From Clostridia bacterium (lineage in GTDB: Bacteria > Bacillota > Clostridia > Oscillospirales > CAG-272): a stretch of DNA of 15,479 nucleotides. The DNA lies in the NCBI GenBank assembly GCA_017612495.1, contig JAGAFQ010000115.1:1-15479 (forward strand), in the 5' to 3' direction. How positions within the stretch are numbered: the first letter of the stretch is position 1; each line of letters begins with the position of its first letter. Below, piece by piece: positions 15,414 to 15,479 of this stretch. A program made the translations under genes and the position numbers. Under the pieces are notes generated by a model. The model was not told where the DNA came from, did not search any database, and saw nothing but the letters and a program-made list of their open reading frames with translations.

Positions 15414-15479
15414 TTAATTCCTTTGTTTATATTCAAAGTCTATCCTTATCGGTTCGTTTTCTCTTTCGGTCATATAGCA
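15414..15479 (-). CDS. C-terminal end of an unidentified upstream gene (partial)
   Basis: The minus strand is open from the right edge to a TAA at 15416-15414, giving 21 residues that end in a polar, charged stretch (RIDFEYKQRN). The stop is four bases before the alr ATG, and the alr ribosome binding site overlaps its last codons, as in coupled operon genes. Too little is present to name it. It could be chance, since an open run this short is common; the tight spacing is the main support. Confidence 0.5.
   Translation of the reverse strand, partial: CYMTERENEPIRIDFEYKQRN

Noticed and set aside
1..15479. Mobile elements, CRISPR arrays, toxin-antitoxin pairs, tRNA or rRNA
   Set aside because: No long repeats, terminal inverted repeats, transposase motifs, regularly spaced repeats or tRNA-like stretches were seen by eye.

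Overview
The window looks like chromosomal DNA from a Clostridia-type member of the Firmicutes, probably an uncultured Oscillospirales- or Christensenellales-like gut lineage. This is inferred from the gene families (RNase J, YycJ/WalJ, YfhO, YhaN-like ATPase, DUF6062-like protein, lepA-hemW), Gram-positive style AGGAG ribosome binding sites, sigma-A type promoters (TTGCCA or TTGCAA, 17 bp, TATAAT), Rho-independent terminators, and TTG starts beside ATG. I see no mobile element, CRISPR array, rRNA or tRNA. Coding density is high.

Layout. (1) 1-3612, minus strand: a two-gene unit of a YfhO-family polytopic membrane protein followed, with an 11-nt overlap, by the WalJ/YycJ metallo-beta-lactamase-fold nuclease, which runs off the left edge a few codons before its expected end. 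(2) 3613-3995: a divergent control region with two well-formed promoters and a roughly 186-nt leader ahead of RNase J that contains a 9-bp hairpin. (3) 3996-8186, plus strand: RNase J with a long Lys-rich N-terminal extension, then an SMC/YhaN-like ATPase carrying two membrane segments in the middle of its coiled coil. A strong bidirectional terminator closes this unit. (4) 8223-10318, minus strand: a compact base-excision-repair operon of OGG-type 8-oxoguanine glycosylase, a Cys-rich putative zinc protein of unknown function, and family 4 uracil-DNA glycosylase. (5) 10399-11124, plus strand: a DUF6062-like protein with two CxxC...CxxH modules, transcribed divergently from the repair operon. 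(6) 11156-14119, minus strand: lepA then hemW. (7) 14228-15409, minus strand: alanine racemase, preceded by the last codons of another gene at the right edge.

The core products are known families: RNA decay, base-excision repair, translation, heme chaperoning, cell-wall D-alanine supply and surface glycosylation. The parts that stand out are the unknown Cys-rich gene between two DNA glycosylases, the pairing of RNase J with a membrane-anchored SMC-like ATPase that has no YhaO nuclease partner here, the structured RNase J leader, and the tandem-repeat acidic tail of YfhO. I found no clear evidence of a wholly new multi-gene system. The repair operon and the RNase J/ATPase pair are the best candidates for new biology.
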